DNA of 35,331 nucleotides from Candidatus Ruminococcus equi (GTDB lineage Bacteria; Bacillota; Clostridia; Oscillospirales; Acutalibacteraceae). This document shows positions 6,044 through 15,691 of the stretch, one piece after another. A program made the position numbers and the translations under genes. Below the pieces are notes generated by a model. It ran no database searches. It worked only from the letters and a program-made list of their open reading frames with translations, and was not told where the DNA came from. Location: NCBI GenBank assembly GCA_018065465.1, contig JAGHTC010000004.1:1-35331 (forward strand). Reading direction: 5' to 3'. Each line of letters starts with the position of its first letter. The first letter of the stretch is position 1.

Positions 6044-7607
6044 CGATTCAGTACTACAAAACAGCGAAAAAATCATTTTCGAACTTCGCCAACTGTACTC
6101 AGAGTTTTCTTACAAACCATACAGAATGAGCAAATTTGAGGAATACGACCTCTACGCTCAAAACAAAGATTTTCTTGTATCCGACAATGTTATCACCTTT
6201 ACCGATACGAACGGAAAACTTTTAGCGTTAAAGCCCGATGTGACGCTCTCGATTATCAAAAACAGCGACGACACACCCGATGTTACAAGCAAGGTTTATT
6301 ATAACGAAAATGTCTACCGTGTTTCAAAGGACAACGGCTCGTACAAAGAAATTATGCAGGCGGGTGTTGAGTGTTTCGGCAAGGTAGGCAGTGACTCTGT
6401 TATCGAAGTTTTGACTTTGGCAATAAAAAGCCTTTTACTTTTGTCAAACGACTGTGTACTTGCTGTATCAAACCTCGATATACTTGAAAACATTGCGTCA
6501 AAACTTTCGCTGTCATTTTCAAAGAAAAAGAAACTTTTCCTTGCTATCAGCGAAAAAAGCACACAGCAAATTGATGCTGTCTGCGGTAAGAATGAAACAA
6601 GCGAACTCATCAAAGATCTTATCGCCTTGCACGGAAAAATCAATGATGTTTTGCCCGATGTTGACAAACTTCTCTCCCCTCTTTGTGACGAATACAAAGA
6701 TTTCAAAGAAATTCTCTCAACTCTTTCGGAAAGTGAATTTGCCGACAAAATCGTGCTTGACTTTTCTGTTACCGATGACATAAATTACTACAACGGTATT
6801 GTGTTCAAAGGCTTTGTAAAAAATGTTCCCGGGGCTGTTCTTTCGGGCGGTCAATACGACAACCTGATGAAAAAACTATACAGAAAATCGAGGGCAATCG
6901 GCTTTGCCGTATATACAGATGAACTTTTGTATCTCGACCTTGCTACTTGTGAAGACAGCGACGGCAAAGATAATTTTGTAAATATCGCTTTGCCGAAAGG
7001 CAGACTCGGCGAAAAGATATACGACCTTTTTGACAAGGCAGGTTTTGACTGTCCTTCTATCAAAGAGCCAAACCGCAAACTGATATTCGAAAACCCCGAA
7101 AACGGTGTCAGATATTTCTGGGTAAAGCCGTCGGATGTTGCTATCTATGTTGAACGCGGTGCCGCTGATATCGGAGTTGCCGGCAAAGATATACTTACCG
7201 AATATGAACCCGATGTGTATGAACTTCTTGACCTCAAAAAAGGCAGATGCAGAATGGCTGTCGCATCAAAAGAAGACTTCAAAGACGACTTGTCCCGTAC
7301 TTTGAGAGTTGCTACAAAATTTGCAAAAACCGCACAGAAATTCTACCAATCACAGGGACGCGACATCGACATCATCCACTTAAACGGTTCTATCGAAATT
7401 GCGCCGATACTCGGGCTTTCGGATGTAATCGTTGACATCGTAGAAACAGGAACAACACTCAAAGAGAACAATCTCGTTGTCTTTGATGAAGTTGAAAAAA
7501 TAAGTGCAAGACTTATTTCGAATAAAGCTTCCTACAAATTCAAGTCCGAAAAAATCGAACTTATCAAAGAAAATTTAGCACGCGTTGTGGAGGAAAATAA
7601 TGATTAA
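6033..7607 (+). CDS. hisZ-hisG: Fused HisZ (ATP phosphoribosyltransferase regulatory subunit) - HisG (short-form catalytic subunit)
   Basis: N-terminal class II aaRS-like HisZ (KPDVTLSIIKN, VYYNENVYRVS); from about 6972 NFVNIALPKGRLGEKIYDLFDKAG... HisG; ATG 6033 preceded by AGGAGAG. Confidence 0.9.
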   Translation: MIINDSVLQNSEKIIFELRQLYSEFSYKPYRMSKFEEYDLYAQNKDFLVSDNVITFTDTNGKLLALKPDVTLSIIKNSDDTPDVTSKVYYNENVYRVSKDNGSYKEIMQAGVECFGKVGSDSVIEVLTLAIKSLLLLSNDCVLAVSNLDILENIASKLSLSFSKKKKLFLAISEKSTQQIDAVCGKNETSELIKDLIALHGKINDVLPDVDKLLSPLCDEYKDFKEILSTLSESEFADKIVLDFSVTDDINYYNGIVFKGFVKNVPGAVLSGGQYDNLMKKLYRKSRAIGFAVYTDELLYLDLATCEDSDGKDNFVNIALPKGRLGEKIYDLFDKAGFDCPSIKEPNRKLIFENPENGVRYFWVKPSDVAIYVERGAADIGVAGKDILTEYEPDVYELLDLKKGRCRMAVASKEDFKDDLSRTLRVATKFAKTAQKFYQSQGRDIDIIHLNGSIEIAPILGLSDVIVDIVETGTTLKENNLVVFDEVEKISARLISNKASYKFKSEKIELIKENLARVVEENND

Positions 7608-8874
7608 GATACTCAAATACGGCGAAGTTAAAAACGAAGAAATTTTCGCCCGCAGTGAAGCAAAATTCGATGTGGAAAAAATCGTTTTCGACATCATCGA
7701 AAATGTTAAGGCAAACGGCGACAAAGCACTTTTTGAATACACAAAAAAGTTTGACAAAGCTGAACTTTCGTCTTTGCTCGTAACAGAAGAAGAAATCAAA
7801 GAGGCGTTGTCCCTCGTTGACGAAAAGTTTATAAAAATTCTTGAAAAAGCAGCGGAAAACATCAGAAAATTCCACGAAAAGCAAAAGAGAAATTCTTTCA
7901 TCATTAACGATGAAGACGGAATAGTAATCGGGCAAAAAGTTATTCCCGTTGACAAAGCGGGGCTTTATGTACCGGGTGGTACTGCTGCCTATCCTTCTAC
8001 CGTTTTGATGGACTCAATCCCCGCAAAAATCGCAGGTTGCAAAGAGGTTGTTATTGTAACACCTCCAAACTCTAATGGCAAAATCAATCCTGTTATCCTT
8101 GCCGCTGCATCCGTTGCAGGCGTTGATAAGATATTCAAAGTAGGCGGTGCGCAGGCTATCGCTGCTCTTGCCTACGGTACAGAAAGCATTCCGAAAGTTG
8201 ACAAAATTGTCGGTCCCGGAAACGCCTTTGTAGCCGAAGCGAAAAAACAGGTTTTCGGAAAAGTTTCCATTGATATGATAGCAGGACCGAGTGAAATACT
8301 CATCGTAGCAGACGGTAAATCAAACGCAAGGCATCTTGCGGCAGACCTGCTGTCCCAGGCTGAACACGACAAAATGGCAAGCGCCGTGTTAGTTACCGAC
8401 GACATCACTCTCGCGAGTAAAGTCAGCGACGAACTTGAAACACAAATACCCCTGCTTTCCAGATGCGAAATAGCAAGAGAGTCTATCGACAACAACGGAA
8501 AAATCATTGTTGCTCCCGACCTTATGAAAGCGATTGATATTGCAAACGAAATTGCCCCCGAGCACCTTGAACTTTGCGTCGATGACCCGTTCTCATATCT
8601 TTCATACATTCGTCATGCAGGCTCAATATTTATGGGTAGAAATTGTCCCGAAGCACTCGGCGACTACTTTGCAGGACCTAACCACACTTTGCCGACAAGC
8701 GGTACAGCAAAATTTTCAAGCCCACTTTCGGTTGACGATTTCGTAAAGAAAACTCAGTACACCTACTATACAAAAGAAGCATTGGAAAAAGTTGCAGATG
8801 ATGTTGCCTACTTTGCAACACAGGAAGGCCTAACGGCTCACGCAAAAAGTGCAGTAATCAGAACGGAGGAATAA
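7600..8874 (+). CDS. hisD: Histidinol dehydrogenase
   Basis: VPGGTAAYPSTVLMDSIPAKIAG, KIVGPGNAFVAEAKKQVFGKVSIDMIAGPSEI, GPNHTLPTSGTAKF. Confidence 0.97.
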   Translation: MIKILKYGEVKNEEIFARSEAKFDVEKIVFDIIENVKANGDKALFEYTKKFDKAELSSLLVTEEEIKEALSLVDEKFIKILEKAAENIRKFHEKQKRNSFIINDEDGIVIGQKVIPVDKAGLYVPGGTAAYPSTVLMDSIPAKIAGCKEVVIVTPPNSNGKINPVILAAASVAGVDKIFKVGGAQAIAALAYGTESIPKVDKIVGPGNAFVAEAKKQVFGKVSIDMIAGPSEILIVADGKSNARHLAADLLSQAEHDKMASAVLVTDDITLASKVSDELETQIPLLSRCEIARESIDNNGKIIVAPDLMKAIDIANEIAPEHLELCVDDPFSYLSYIRHAGSIFMGRNCPEALGDYFAGPNHTLPTSGTAKFSSPLSVDDFVKKTQYTYYTKEALEKVADDVAYFATQEGLTAHAKSAVIRTEE

Positions 8875-8875
8875 T

Positions 8876-9928
8876 ATGAGCAGGTTTTTCAGCAAAAAAT
8901 ACGATATGCCGACACCATACACCCCGGGTGAACAACCAAGGGATAAATCATATATAAAACTCAATACAAACGAATCGCCTTTTCCCCCCTCGCCGTATGC
9001 AATGAGGCTTTCCCGTCAGGCAGCCGCTAACCTTCAACTTTACAGCGACCCGACCTGTACAAAACTTGTCGAAATTGCTTGTGAAAAATACGGCGTAGAA
9101 AAGGATGAAATCATCTTTACAAACGGCTCGGATGAAATTTTGAATTTTGCATTTATGGCTTTTTGTGATGAAGAAAGGCCTGTAACATTTCCCGATATCA
9201 CCTACGGATTTTATCCCGTTTTTGCAAAACTCAACAATGTGCCTTTTGAAGAAATTCCGCTTGATGATGATTTTTCGATAAGAGTTAGTGATTATATAGG
9301 AATAAATAAAAATATTTTTATTGCCAATCCGAATGCACCGACGGGTATGACCTTGCCCCTTTGTGACATTGAAAAAATCGTAGAGAGCAACCCCGACAAC
9401 ATTGTTGTTATTGATGAAGCATACATCGACTTCGGCGGTGAAAGTGCAATACCGCTTACTAAAATTTACGACAACATTCTTGTTACAAGGACTTTCTCAA
9501 AGTCTTACTCGTTAGCGGGCGCAAGACTCGGTTTCGGTATCGGTTCAAAGAAACTTATCGCCGATATCAACACGATAAAATATTCTACAAATCCGTACAA
9601 TGTTAACACGCTTACTATGTATGCGGGTATCGGTGCTTTGGCAGACGAAAGTTACTTTGAAAAATGTATAAAAACTATTCAGGATAACAGAGCATTTGTC
9701 ACAGAAGAACTTAAGAAGTTGTCTTTCACCGTGCTTGATTCAAAGTCAAACTTTCTCTTTGCAAAGACAGAGAAAATGAGCGGAAAAGAACTCTACCTTG
9801 CGCTGAAAGAAAAAGGCATACTCGTCAGACATTTTGACAAAGAGAGAATAAAAGACTACATAAGAATAACAATCGGTGACATAGAAGATATGAAAACTCT
9901 CCTTTCCGTTTTGGAGGAAATATTATGA
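8876..9928 (+). CDS. hisC: Histidinol-phosphate aminotransferase
   Basis: KLNTNESPFPPSP, NPNAPTGMTLP, TRTFSKSYSLAGARLGFGI. Confidence 0.96.
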   Translation: MSRFFSKKYDMPTPYTPGEQPRDKSYIKLNTNESPFPPSPYAMRLSRQAAANLQLYSDPTCTKLVEIACEKYGVEKDEIIFTNGSDEILNFAFMAFCDEERPVTFPDITYGFYPVFAKLNNVPFEEIPLDDDFSIRVSDYIGINKNIFIANPNAPTGMTLPLCDIEKIVESNPDNIVVIDEAYIDFGGESAIPLTKIYDNILVTRTFSKSYSLAGARLGFGIGSKKLIADINTIKYSTNPYNVNTLTMYAGIGALADESYFEKCIKTIQDNRAFVTEELKKLSFTVLDSKSNFLFAKTEKMSGKELYLALKEKGILVRHFDKERIKDYIRITIGDIEDMKTLLSVLEEIL

Positions 9929-10512
9929 GAAAAGCAGAAATAAAAAGAAAAACTGCCGAGACCGATATAACATTATCGCTCAATTTAGACGGCAGTGGTC
10001 AATCGAATATCGACACAGGATGTGGCTTTTTAGACCATATGCTGACGCTCTTTGCCTCTCACGGCAGATTTGACCTTGATGTATACTGCAAAGGTGACAC
10101 TTATGTGGACTTCCACCACACGGTAGAAGATATCGGCATTTCGCTTGGTCAGGCGTTTTATGATACGCTATCCGACAAGCGTGGTATCTTCCGCTACGGT
10201 GACACAATTTTGCCGATGGATGAGTCACTCATCCTTTCTGCAGTTGACTTTTCGGGCAGAAGTTTTCTTTATATCGACCTTGATATTCCGACAGAAAAAG
10301 TCGGTGACTTTGACACCGAACTTGTCGAAGAATTTTTCCTCGGTTTCGTCAGAAAAGCAGAATGTTCTCTGCACATCAGAAAACTTGCGGGCAAGAACTC
10401 GCACCACATTATCGAGGGTGCTTTCAAGTCCGTTGCAAGAAGTATGAAACACGCTGTGAAAATCGACAGCGAATACAAGGATGAAATCCCGTCTACAAAA
10501 GGAGTTCTGTAA
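9925..10512 (+). CDS. hisB: Imidazoleglycerol-phosphate dehydratase
   Basis: IDTGCGFLDHMLTLFASHGRFDL, DFHHTVEDIGISLGQA, GKNSHHIIEGAFKSVARSM. Confidence 0.97.
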   Translation: MRKAEIKRKTAETDITLSLNLDGSGQSNIDTGCGFLDHMLTLFASHGRFDLDVYCKGDTYVDFHHTVEDIGISLGQAFYDTLSDKRGIFRYGDTILPMDESLILSAVDFSGRSFLYIDLDIPTEKVGDFDTELVEEFFLGFVRKAECSLHIRKLAGKNSHHIIEGAFKSVARSMKHAVKIDSEYKDEIPSTKGVL

Positions 10513-11141
10513 TGATTGCTATTATTGACTACGGTGTTGGAAATCTTTTTTCGCTTAAGAGTTCTTTCTCTCATATCGGCGCCGATATTGTTGTTACATC
10601 CGACAAAAAGGTGATTGACAACGCTGAAAAAATCATCCTCCCCGGTGTAGGTGCTTTCAGTGATGCGGCACAAAAACTTCGCGATATGGAACTCGAAAAA
10701 TTCTTGAAAGAACAGGCAGAAAAAGGCAAATACATTATGGGAATTTGTCTTGGAATGCAACTGCTTTTTGACAAAAGTTTCGAGTACGGAGAACACAAGG
10801 GACTATCTTTGATAGAAGGTGAAATCCGCCCTATCTCCGATGTAATTCCGAAAGAATACAAAATCCCGCATATGGGTTGGAATCCGCTTGTTTTTGAAAA
10901 CGGAAAGCACCCGCTTTTTAAATACATAAATGAGGGTGACTGTGTATATTTTGTTCACTCATACTATGGGGCAAATTGCAGTAAGTCTGTTATCGCCACT
11001 GCTGAATATGGAGAAAAACTTACTGCGGCTGTCGCAAGAGAAAATGTCCTCGGTTGCCAGTTCCACCCCGAAAAAAGCGGTGAAGTCGGTATGAACATAC
11101 TTAAAGCGTTTTGTGAATTGAAAGAAGGTACATTATGCTGA
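10512..11141 (+). CDS. hisH: Imidazole glycerol phosphate synthase glutamine amidotransferase subunit
   Basis: MIAIIDYGVGNLFSLKSSF, GICLGMQLLFDKS, CQFHPEKSGEVG. Confidence 0.97.
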   Translation: MIAIIDYGVGNLFSLKSSFSHIGADIVVTSDKKVIDNAEKIILPGVGAFSDAAQKLRDMELEKFLKEQAEKGKYIMGICLGMQLLFDKSFEYGEHKGLSLIEGEIRPISDVIPKEYKIPHMGWNPLVFENGKHPLFKYINEGDCVYFVHSYYGANCSKSVIATAEYGEKLTAAVARENVLGCQFHPEKSGEVGMNILKAFCELKEGTLC

Positions 11142-11848
11142 TATTTCCTGCTATCGACCTGTATTCTGCACAGGCGGTAAGGCTTTACAAAGGTGACTAT
11201 AACCAAAAGACAGTTTACAGCGACAATCCCGTATCGGTAGCCCTTGATTTCAAAAACTGCGGAGCAACTCATATTCATCTTGTTGATTTAGAAGGCGCAA
11301 AAACAGGCGAAACTAAGAATTTCGATACAATCGTAAAAATAAAAAAAGAAAGCGGACTTTTTTGTGAAGTCGGCGGCGGAATACGCTCACTTGATGTAAT
11401 AGACAAATACATAGGTGCAGGCATTGACCGCGTTATCCTCGGTACTGCGGCAGTACAGCAAAAAGGCTTTGTAGAACAGGCTGTCAAAAAATTCGGCGAC
11501 AAAATCGCTGTCGGGATAGACATAAAAGACGGCTTTGTTGCAATAAAAGGCTGGACGGAAAAGTCCGAATTCGACGCCTTTGAGTTCTGCGAAGAAATGC
11601 AAAATTGCGGTGTAAGAACCATTATCTGTACTGATATTTCAAAAGACGGTGCTATGGTAGGCACTAACAGAGAGTTGTACAAAACCCTCTCACAAAAACT
11701 CAACATCCAAATTATTGCTTCCGGCGGTGTATCAACAATTGACGATGTAAAGGCACTTAGAAAACTTAACCTCTACGGTGCTATTATCGGCAAAGCATAC
11801 TACACAAAAGCAATAGATTTATCCGATGCAATCGAGGTGGCAAAATGA
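11135..11848 (+). CDS. hisA: ProFAR isomerase
   Basis: IFPAIDLYSAQAVRLYKGDY, EVGGGIRSLD, ASGGVSTIDD. Confidence 0.96.
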   Translation: MLIFPAIDLYSAQAVRLYKGDYNQKTVYSDNPVSVALDFKNCGATHIHLVDLEGAKTGETKNFDTIVKIKKESGLFCEVGGGIRSLDVIDKYIGAGIDRVILGTAAVQQKGFVEQAVKKFGDKIAVGIDIKDGFVAIKGWTEKSEFDAFEFCEEMQNCGVRTIICTDISKDGAMVGTNRELYKTLSQKLNIQIIASGGVSTIDDVKALRKLNLYGAIIGKAYYTKAIDLSDAIEVAK

Positions 11849-12603
11849 TAACAAAAAGAATTATCCCCTGTCTTGATGTAAGAGACGGGCGTGTTGTCAA
11901 GGGAATCAACTTTGAGGGACTCAAAGATGTTTCTTCCCCTGTTGAACTTGCAAAGTATTACAGCGCAAACGGTGCGGACGAACTTGTTTTCTACGATATC
12001 ACGGCATCGTCAGACGGCAGAAAAATCTTTACAGAGATTTTGACCGAAACAGCAAAGAATGTTTTTATCCCGATGACAGTCGGCGGCGGTATCAACACGA
12101 TAGACGATTTTGACAGAGTGCTAAACTGCGGTGCTGACAAGGTAAGCGTAAACTCGGGCGCGATAAGAAATCCCGACCTCATAGGAGAGGCTGCGAAACT
12201 CTACGGCGATCAGTGTGTTGTACTCTCGGTTGACATAAAGCGTGTTGACGGTGTTTTTCGTGTATTTGCAAAAGGTGGCAGAGAAGACACGGGACTTGAA
12301 GCGATAGAATGGATAAAACGCTGTGTAGGTAACGGTGCAGGCGAAGTTGTAGTAAACTCGATTGATACAGACGGAGTAAAGGGCGGTTTCGACATCGAGA
12401 TGCTCGACAAAGTTTGTAATGCTGTTTCTGTTCCTGTTATTGCGTCGGGCGGTGCAGGAAAAATCTCGGACTTCATCACCCTATTTAACACCCTGCCGAA
12501 AGTTGACGCAGGACTTGCGGCATCTATCTTCCACTTTGGTGAAGTCAAGATATCCGACCTGAAAAACGAAATGAAGAAAAACAATATTCCTACAAGAATG
12601 TGA
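11845..12603 (+). CDS. hisF: Imidazole glycerol phosphate synthase cyclase subunit
   Basis: KRIIPCLDVRDGRVVKGINFEGLKD, TVGGGINTIDDFDRVLNCGADKVSVNS, IASGGAGKISDF. Confidence 0.97.
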   Translation: MITKRIIPCLDVRDGRVVKGINFEGLKDVSSPVELAKYYSANGADELVFYDITASSDGRKIFTEILTETAKNVFIPMTVGGGINTIDDFDRVLNCGADKVSVNSGAIRNPDLIGEAAKLYGDQCVVLSVDIKRVDGVFRVFAKGGREDTGLEAIEWIKRCVGNGAGEVVVNSIDTDGVKGGFDIEMLDKVCNAVSVPVIASGGAGKISDFITLFNTLPKVDAGLAASIFHFGEVKISDLKNEMKKNNIPTRM

Positions 12604-12612
12604 GGTAACATT

Positions 12613-13260
12613 ATGATAGACACAAGCAAACTTATATTTGACGAAAAAGGGCTTATCCCCGCGATAGTCGTTGACGCTGATACAAAGAAAGTTCTTACAC
12701 TTGCATATATGAACGAAGAAAGCCTGAAAATTTCCATTGAGAAAAAACTCACCTGCTTTTTCTCAAGGTCAAGAGGGGAACTTTGGCTCAAAGGTGAAAC
12801 AAGCGGAAACTACCAGCATATTGTTTCAATAACATCAGACTGTGACAACGACGCTCTTGTTGTTATGGTCAAGCCCGACGGTCCTGCCTGCCATAAGGGC
12901 ACTACCTCTTGTTTTGAAAACCTTTTGTTTGAAAATGACGAACTCGCAGAATTTTCATACGAAGGACTTTACGACCTCATTATGGGCAGAAAGACAGAGA
13001 AAAAAGAAGGTTCATACACAACCTATCTTTTTGAAAAAGGCCTTGACAAAATCCTCAAAAAGGTTGGTGAAGAAAGCACCGAAGTCATCATCGCCGCAAA
13101 GGCAGAGGACAAAAAAGAAACGATATACGAAATCGCAGACCTTGCATACCATGTTATGGTGCTGATGATTGAAAGCGGAATAAGTCTTGACGATATCACA
13201 AAGGAACTTGCGTCCCGCCATGTTATCGACAAAAAGGTTAAACAGGAGAAAATGACCTGA
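12613..13260 (+). CDS. hisIE: Bifunctional phosphoribosyl-AMP cyclohydrolase / phosphoribosyl-ATP pyrophosphatase
   Basis: [41 protein letters not shown]-terminal [15 protein letters not shown]. Confidence 0.96.
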   Translation: MIDTSKLIFDEKGLIPAIVVDADTKKVLTLAYMNEESLKISIEKKLTCFFSRSRGELWLKGETSGNYQHIVSITSDCDNDALVVMVKPDGPACHKGTTSCFENLLFENDELAEFSYEGLYDLIMGRKTEKKEGSYTTYLFEKGLDKILKKVGEESTEVIIAAKAEDKKETIYEIADLAYHVMVLMIESGISLDDITKELASRHVIDKKVKQEKMT

Positions 13261-14003
13261 TGTTACTACTTGATTATCACATTCACACTAATTTTTCAGA
13301 CGGCAACAATTCGCCCGAAGAAATGGTGCAAAAGGCTATAGAAATGGGACTAAAGCAAATTGGAATTTGCGACCATTCCTACACCTTCTTTGACGAAAGT
13401 TACTGTATAAAAAAGGATAAAATCAAAGAGTATATTAACACTGTAAATGAGCTCAAAGAAAAGTATAAGGACAAAATCTCGATACTTTTGGGTATAGAGC
13501 AGGACTACTACTCAGCCGAGCCAACCGATGAATACGACTATGTTATCGGCAGTGTTCACTATGTAAAAAAAGACGGTAAGTACATCCCCGTTGATGAGAA
13601 TATCGAGATATTGAAAAATTCTGCAAAAGAATTATTTGGCGATGATATGTACGCACTTGTTGAGTTGTACTATGAAACAGTGGCAGATGTAGTAGCCAAA
13701 ACGAATGCAGATATAATCGGGCATTTTGACCTTATCACAAAGTTTCTTGAAAAAGAAAAACTCTTCGACGAAAATGATAAGAGATACGTAAACGCCTATA
13801 AATCTGCCGTTGATAATCTCATAAAATACGATATTCCCTTTGAAATCAACACGGGTGCTATATCAAGAGGATACAGAACTACTCCATATCCATCTGCAAA
13901 AATAAGGGAATATATAACGAAAAAGGGCGGTCGGTTTATCCTCTCAAGCGACGCACACGATAAAAAGGATATTTGTTTCGATTTTGACAAAATCGAGAAC
14001 TGA
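13260..14003 (+). CDS. PHP-family histidinol phosphatase
   Basis: LDYHIHTNFSDGNNSPEEMVQKAIEMGLKQIGICDHS; IGSVHY; LSSDAHDKKDI; last gene of his operon. Confidence 0.88.
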   Translation: MLLLDYHIHTNFSDGNNSPEEMVQKAIEMGLKQIGICDHSYTFFDESYCIKKDKIKEYINTVNELKEKYKDKISILLGIEQDYYSAEPTDEYDYVIGSVHYVKKDGKYIPVDENIEILKNSAKELFGDDMYALVELYYETVADVVAKTNADIIGHFDLITKFLEKEKLFDENDKRYVNAYKSAVDNLIKYDIPFEINTGAISRGYRTTPYPSAKIREYITKKGGRFILSSDAHDKKDICFDFDKIEN

Positions 14004-14016
14004 CACTATATTACAG

Positions 14017-14045
14017 TTGACATATAAAACTTTTTGTGCTATGAT
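14017..14045 (+). promoter_or_regulatory. Promoter TTGACA-N17-TATGAT driving T-box/trpB
   Basis: Hexamers read directly. Confidence 0.8.
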
Positions 14046-14049
14046 TTTC

Positions 14050-14307
14050 TAAACCGTTGAGAAAGAGTAGTAGGTTTCATCAAATTTCCAAAGAGAGCCG
14101 TTGACGGTGGAAATACGGCGAAAAATATGAAACTGAATGGACTTTTGAGGGCAATCACAAAGGCTATGCCGAGTATGAAAGACGGGTGACTTCCGTAACA
14201 AAGTCAGCATATATCAATGTATGCGTGAGTGGATGCTTTTGCATCAAGCCGGGTGGCACCGCAGGTTCTTCCTGTCCCAGCAAGGTTGGGACAGGATTTT
14301 TTTATTT
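14050..14307 (+). promoter_or_regulatory. T-box leader, tryptophan specifier (TGG)
   Basis: T-box core GGGTGGCACCGCAGG (14251-14265); specifier candidate gaaTGGac at 14138-14140; TGGC of the T-box complements a GCCA 3' end, as expected for tRNA-Trp; terminator TCCTGTCCCA-gcaaggt-TGGGACAGGATTTTTTT. Confidence 0.9.
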
Positions 14308-14413
14308 TTTCGGGTGATACTATGAGAAACTATATTTTATCAAAACGATGGCGATTTTCCTTTTATCGCAATCAATACATAAAACTATAAAATTTTTAAA
14401 AGGAGTTATTACT

Positions 14414-15637
14414 ATGGAATTTAACAATGTAAATTTTGACACATATTTTAAAAACTATCCGAACGAGGAAGGTTACTTCGGAAAATACGGCGGAGCGTAC
14501 ATCACGCCCGAACTCAAAAAGGCTATGGACGAAATCACAGAAGCCTACTTCACTATCTGCAAAAGCAGAAAGTTTATTGATGAACTTCGAAGAATCCGCA
14601 GAGAATTTCAGGGCAGACCTACTCCGATTTCTCATCTTGAAAGACTTTCTAACTACATCGGCGATGTTCAACTTTACGCTAAGCGTGAGGATTTAAACCA
14701 CACAGGCGCTCACAAACTCAACCACTGTATGGGCGAGGCACTCCTTGCTAAATATATGGGCAAGAAGAAAATCATTGCCGAAACAGGTGCAGGTCAACAC
14801 GGTGTTGCTCTTGCAACAGCCGCCGCATACTTTGGTATGGAATGTGACATCTATATGGGCTCTGTTGATATCAAAAAGCAGGCTCCGAATGTTGCAAGGA
14901 TGAAAATACTCGGTGCAAATGTTGTTGAGGTTACTCACGGACTTGCTACGCTGAAAGAAGCGGTTGACGCCGCTTTTGAAGCATATTCAAGAGAATACAA
15001 AGACTGCATCTACTGTATCGGCTCGGTTGTCGGCCCTCACCCCTTCCCGATGATGGTAAGGGATTTTCAGAGTGTTGTCGGCTTCGAAGCAAACGAGCAA
15101 TTTGTCAGGATGACAGGCGAACTTCCCGATGCTGTTACCGCCTGTGTCGGCGGTGGCTCAAACTCGGCAGGATTTTTCGCAGGATTTTTGAACTATCCTG
15201 TTGACATCTACGGCGTTGAACCTCTCGGCAGAGGTACAAAGTTGGGCGACCACGCTGCAAGTTTGCAGTACGGTGAAGAAGGCGTTATGCACGGATTTAA
15301 CTCCGTTATGCTCAAAGACGAAAACGGCGAGCCTGCTCCCGTTTACTCCGTTGCAAGCGGACTTGACTATCCTTCTTCCGGTCCCGAACACGCGTTCCTT
15401 CGTGACCTTGGCAGAGTAAAATACGACACAGTAAGCGACGACGAAGCGATTGACGCTTTCTTCCTGCTTTCGAGAATGGAAGGTATCATCCCCGCTATCG
15501 AGTCAAGCCACGCCGTTGCCCATGCAATCAGACTTGCAAAGCAAATGAAGCACGGCTCAATCCTCATCAACCTTTCAGGTCGCGGCGACAAGGATATGGA
15601 CTACATCATCGAACACTATGCAGATAGATTAAAATAA
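14414..15637 (+). CDS. trpB: Tryptophan synthase beta chain (stand-alone)
   Basis: [69 protein letters not shown] 14414 with AGGAG upstream. Confidence 0.95.
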   Translation: MEFNNVNFDTYFKNYPNEEGYFGKYGGAYITPELKKAMDEITEAYFTICKSRKFIDELRRIRREFQGRPTPISHLERLSNYIGDVQLYAKREDLNHTGAHKLNHCMGEALLAKYMGKKKIIAETGAGQHGVALATAAAYFGMECDIYMGSVDIKKQAPNVARMKILGANVVEVTHGLATLKEAVDAAFEAYSREYKDCIYCIGSVVGPHPFPMMVRDFQSVVGFEANEQFVRMTGELPDAVTACVGGGSNSAGFFAGFLNYPVDIYGVEPLGRGTKLGDHAASLQYGEEGVMHGFNSVMLKDENGEPAPVYSVASGLDYPSSGPEHAFLRDLGRVKYDTVSDDEAIDAFFLLSRMEGIIPAIESSHAVAHAIRLAKQMKHGSILINLSGRGDKDMDYIIEHYADRLK

Positions 15638-15649
15638 TTCAATATTAGA

Positions 15650-15681
15650 AAAAAGTGCTACCGAATTGGTAGCACTTTTTT
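15650..15681. terminator. Bidirectional terminator between trpB(+) and addA(-)
   Basis: AAAAAGTGCTACC-gaatt-GGTAGCACTTTTT. Confidence 0.85.
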
Positions 15682-15691
15682 GCGTTTATTT

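Noticed and set aside
7564-7955. Overlapping antisense ORFs in the hisD region
   Set aside because: Mirror translation of biased codons in hisD; no start context or domain.
8172-8609. 145-aa antisense ORF in hisD
   Set aside because: Shadow ORF of hisD.
10269-10796. 175-aa antisense ORF within hisB/hisH
   Set aside because: Antisense to confidently identified his genes; no recognisable domain.
14350-14370. Small inverted repeat GCGAT-N9-ATCGC between T-box terminator and trpB
   Set aside because: Short, weak, and no independent support for function.
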